DNA from: Ascoidea rubescens DSM 1968 | Lineage: Eukaryota > Ascomycota > Saccharomycetes > Ascoideales > Ascoideaceae | Length of the DNA stretch: 64,000 nucleotides | Direction: 5' to 3' | Assembly (NCBI RefSeq): GCF_001661345.1 | Contig: NW_017962933.1 | Coordinates: forward strand, 186,001-250,000 | Shown: positions 62,900-64,000 of the stretch, piece after piece | How positions within the stretch are numbered: the first letter of the stretch is position 1 | Layout: every line of letters begins with the position of its first letter | The notes under the pieces: generated by a model | Told to the model about the DNA's origin: nothing | What the model saw: the letters and a program-made list of their open reading frames with translations, nothing else | Databases searched by the model: none | Translations under genes and position numbers: made by a program

Positions 62900-63502
62900 G
62901 AAATGAGCCGTGATGCTCTTTGTTAGCGCTGCTGTTTGTGCTTCTTTTGGCGCTGGAATAACGCTGCAAGGCAGGTACAGGTTTGCCCAATTGAGTTTAC
63001 TCAGAGCAGCAAATGTATCCACAGCTGTTTTTTGGCTTCCATTAATGAGGTGTGTTCAATGAGAAAGGCCGAATTTGTTGGATTACTAATGATGAGTATG
63101 ATGTATGTTTGCAATAGACGTGTTAGTATTTGGTGCTTTGTGCCTATATATAAGATTCTATTATTCGCTTGATTTTCAAGAAGATGTTTATTTTTAATTG
63201 TTTGGCTACTGCACAAGTTCTAAAAATAATTCACGATCATGGTTTTGATCGGAAAAATAGAGCTTTGAACTTTTAAGTCCTGGAAGTATGCGGAAATCAC
63301 TGGATTTGTGATTTGTTCATACGATTATTAATTCGAGAAATCAATTGATAGAGCATTTGAGATTGGGTTATTTTTAAATCGAGAAACTATTTGATTGGTC
63401 TATTATATTTGCAAAGGGGCAACGAAAAAATATTTTGCAAATAAAACTAATTTCGACCATTTTCCTATCCTATTATCCGTTCACCTGACCTTATAGCTGA
63501 CT

Positions 63503-64000
63503 ATGACGGCATTTAAACGGGTAATACAAGTGATCAGGGTAAGATGATCAGCTAAAGTAATCGAGATGATTCAAGTATAGGAAGAGTTAATTTTGTTATC
63601 CGTCCGATTATTCCACAATCTCCAAAAACAGAGAAAAGAAAAAACGAAAAAATAAAGGAAAAAAACATAAAAACATAAATGAGTCACATGCGCTTTCAAA
63701 TCGTAGAACATTGCAATAATAAATTGTTTACCCTCTTTAACCTTATCAGATTTAGCACTATCTTTATTTTTTAAACTTTTTTTAATTCACAACTCCAAAT
63801 ATTGGTAGCGGCCCGAAAATCGCTGCTTTACACTTGCCATGATTCCTAAAACTCAACTTCACGAGCTTAGATATATTTTTGAAATAACTTGTTTTGCTTT
63901 TTGTTTTTGCTAGTTCTATGGGAGTAACATTATTGAGGCTTTTTCCTTATTAAATCTCTTATCGGTCGCTCTGGATGAGCTATATAACTTATGTATCTCA
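63503..64000 (+). CDS. Possible 5' end of a split gene running off the right edge
   Basis: Speculative. An ATG at about 63503 opens MTAFKRVIQVIR, ending AGG followed by GTAAGA (donor at about 63539). An acceptor-like ATAACTTG, T-rich tract and TAG ends at 63913. The next 87 bases have a single open frame, in phase with that exon, reading FYGSNIIEAFSLLNLLSVALDELYNLCIS to the window end; both other plus frames close quickly. The joined reading is smooth and helix-like, but I do not recognise the family. The intron would be about 375 nt. It could be chance. Confidence 0.22.

Larger units (their letters stand above)
62410..64000. other. Promoter region of the Rlm1-type gene and right edge
   Basis: A G+C-rich island (about 62560-62960) includes CACGTG and an AGCGCTGACT direct repeat; the remainder is AT-rich. 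A Reb1-like ACGGGTAA lies at about 63517-63524. A possible split gene starts at about 63503 (see separate entry). No RNA gene recognised. Confidence 0.6.

Overview
This is an AT-rich nuclear segment from a budding yeast (Saccharomycotina). The evidence is compact genes, short introns with yeast-type splice signals (GTAAGT/GTATGT, TACTAAC), long Asn and Gln runs in many proteins, and clear yeast orthologues. It is not Saccharomyces: it has a delta-12 desaturase, a methylmalonate-semialdehyde dehydrogenase and introns in genes that lack them there. CTG codons are strongly avoided (none in the NMNAT, prohibitin-2 and GH76-like frames), which would fit a lineage with altered or ambiguous CUG decoding. 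That is inference only, and I do not name a species.

Layout. 0-8.4 kb: Opi1-like repressor (-), NFU1-like Fe-S protein (+), a globin-domain protein (+). 8.4-24.7 kb: AMA1 (+, two introns), RPS0 (-, one intron), AIM14/YNO1-type oxidase (+), NAS6 (-), NMNAT (+), FAD2 (-), PHB2 (+), histone H3 (-), a short-chain dehydrogenase (-). 25-38 kb: APL4 gamma-adaptin (+), YOP1 (+, one intron), MMF1/RidA (-), PDH1 2-methylcitrate dehydratase (-), an Ecm21/Csr2-type arrestin (+). 38.6-49 kb: TAF6 (+), a Sec23-family protein (-, two-codon first exon), a GH76-like protein (+), YCG1 condensin (+). 49-62.4 kb: a degenerate TBC protein (-), MMSDH (-), a Zn2Cys6 factor (-), an Rlm1-type MADS factor (-, intron inside the MADS box). 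The right edge may hold the first exons of another split gene.

Genes are mostly single housekeeping units, not clusters. Themes are mitochondria (NFU1, PHB2, MMF1, MMSDH), membrane traffic and shape (APL4, YOP1, Sec23-like, TBC, arrestin), propionyl-CoA turnover (MMSDH makes it, PDH1 belongs to the cycle that consumes it), cell-cycle and chromatin (AMA1, YCG1, H3, TAF6) and wall-stress transcription (Rlm1-type). Many promoters sit in 200-700 bp islands of about half G+C within otherwise AT-rich spacers. Several carry CACGTG, and two carry TAGGGCT/AGCCCT motifs.

I found no tRNA, rRNA, CRISPR array, transposon or virus-derived element, and no obvious new multi-gene system. The most notable points are a TBC domain lacking both catalytic fingers, a two-codon first exon on a divergent Sec23, weak splice sites in AMA1, an eight-copy AGCCCT array, an H3 gene without a neighbouring H4, and an Nfu protein without its N-terminal domain.
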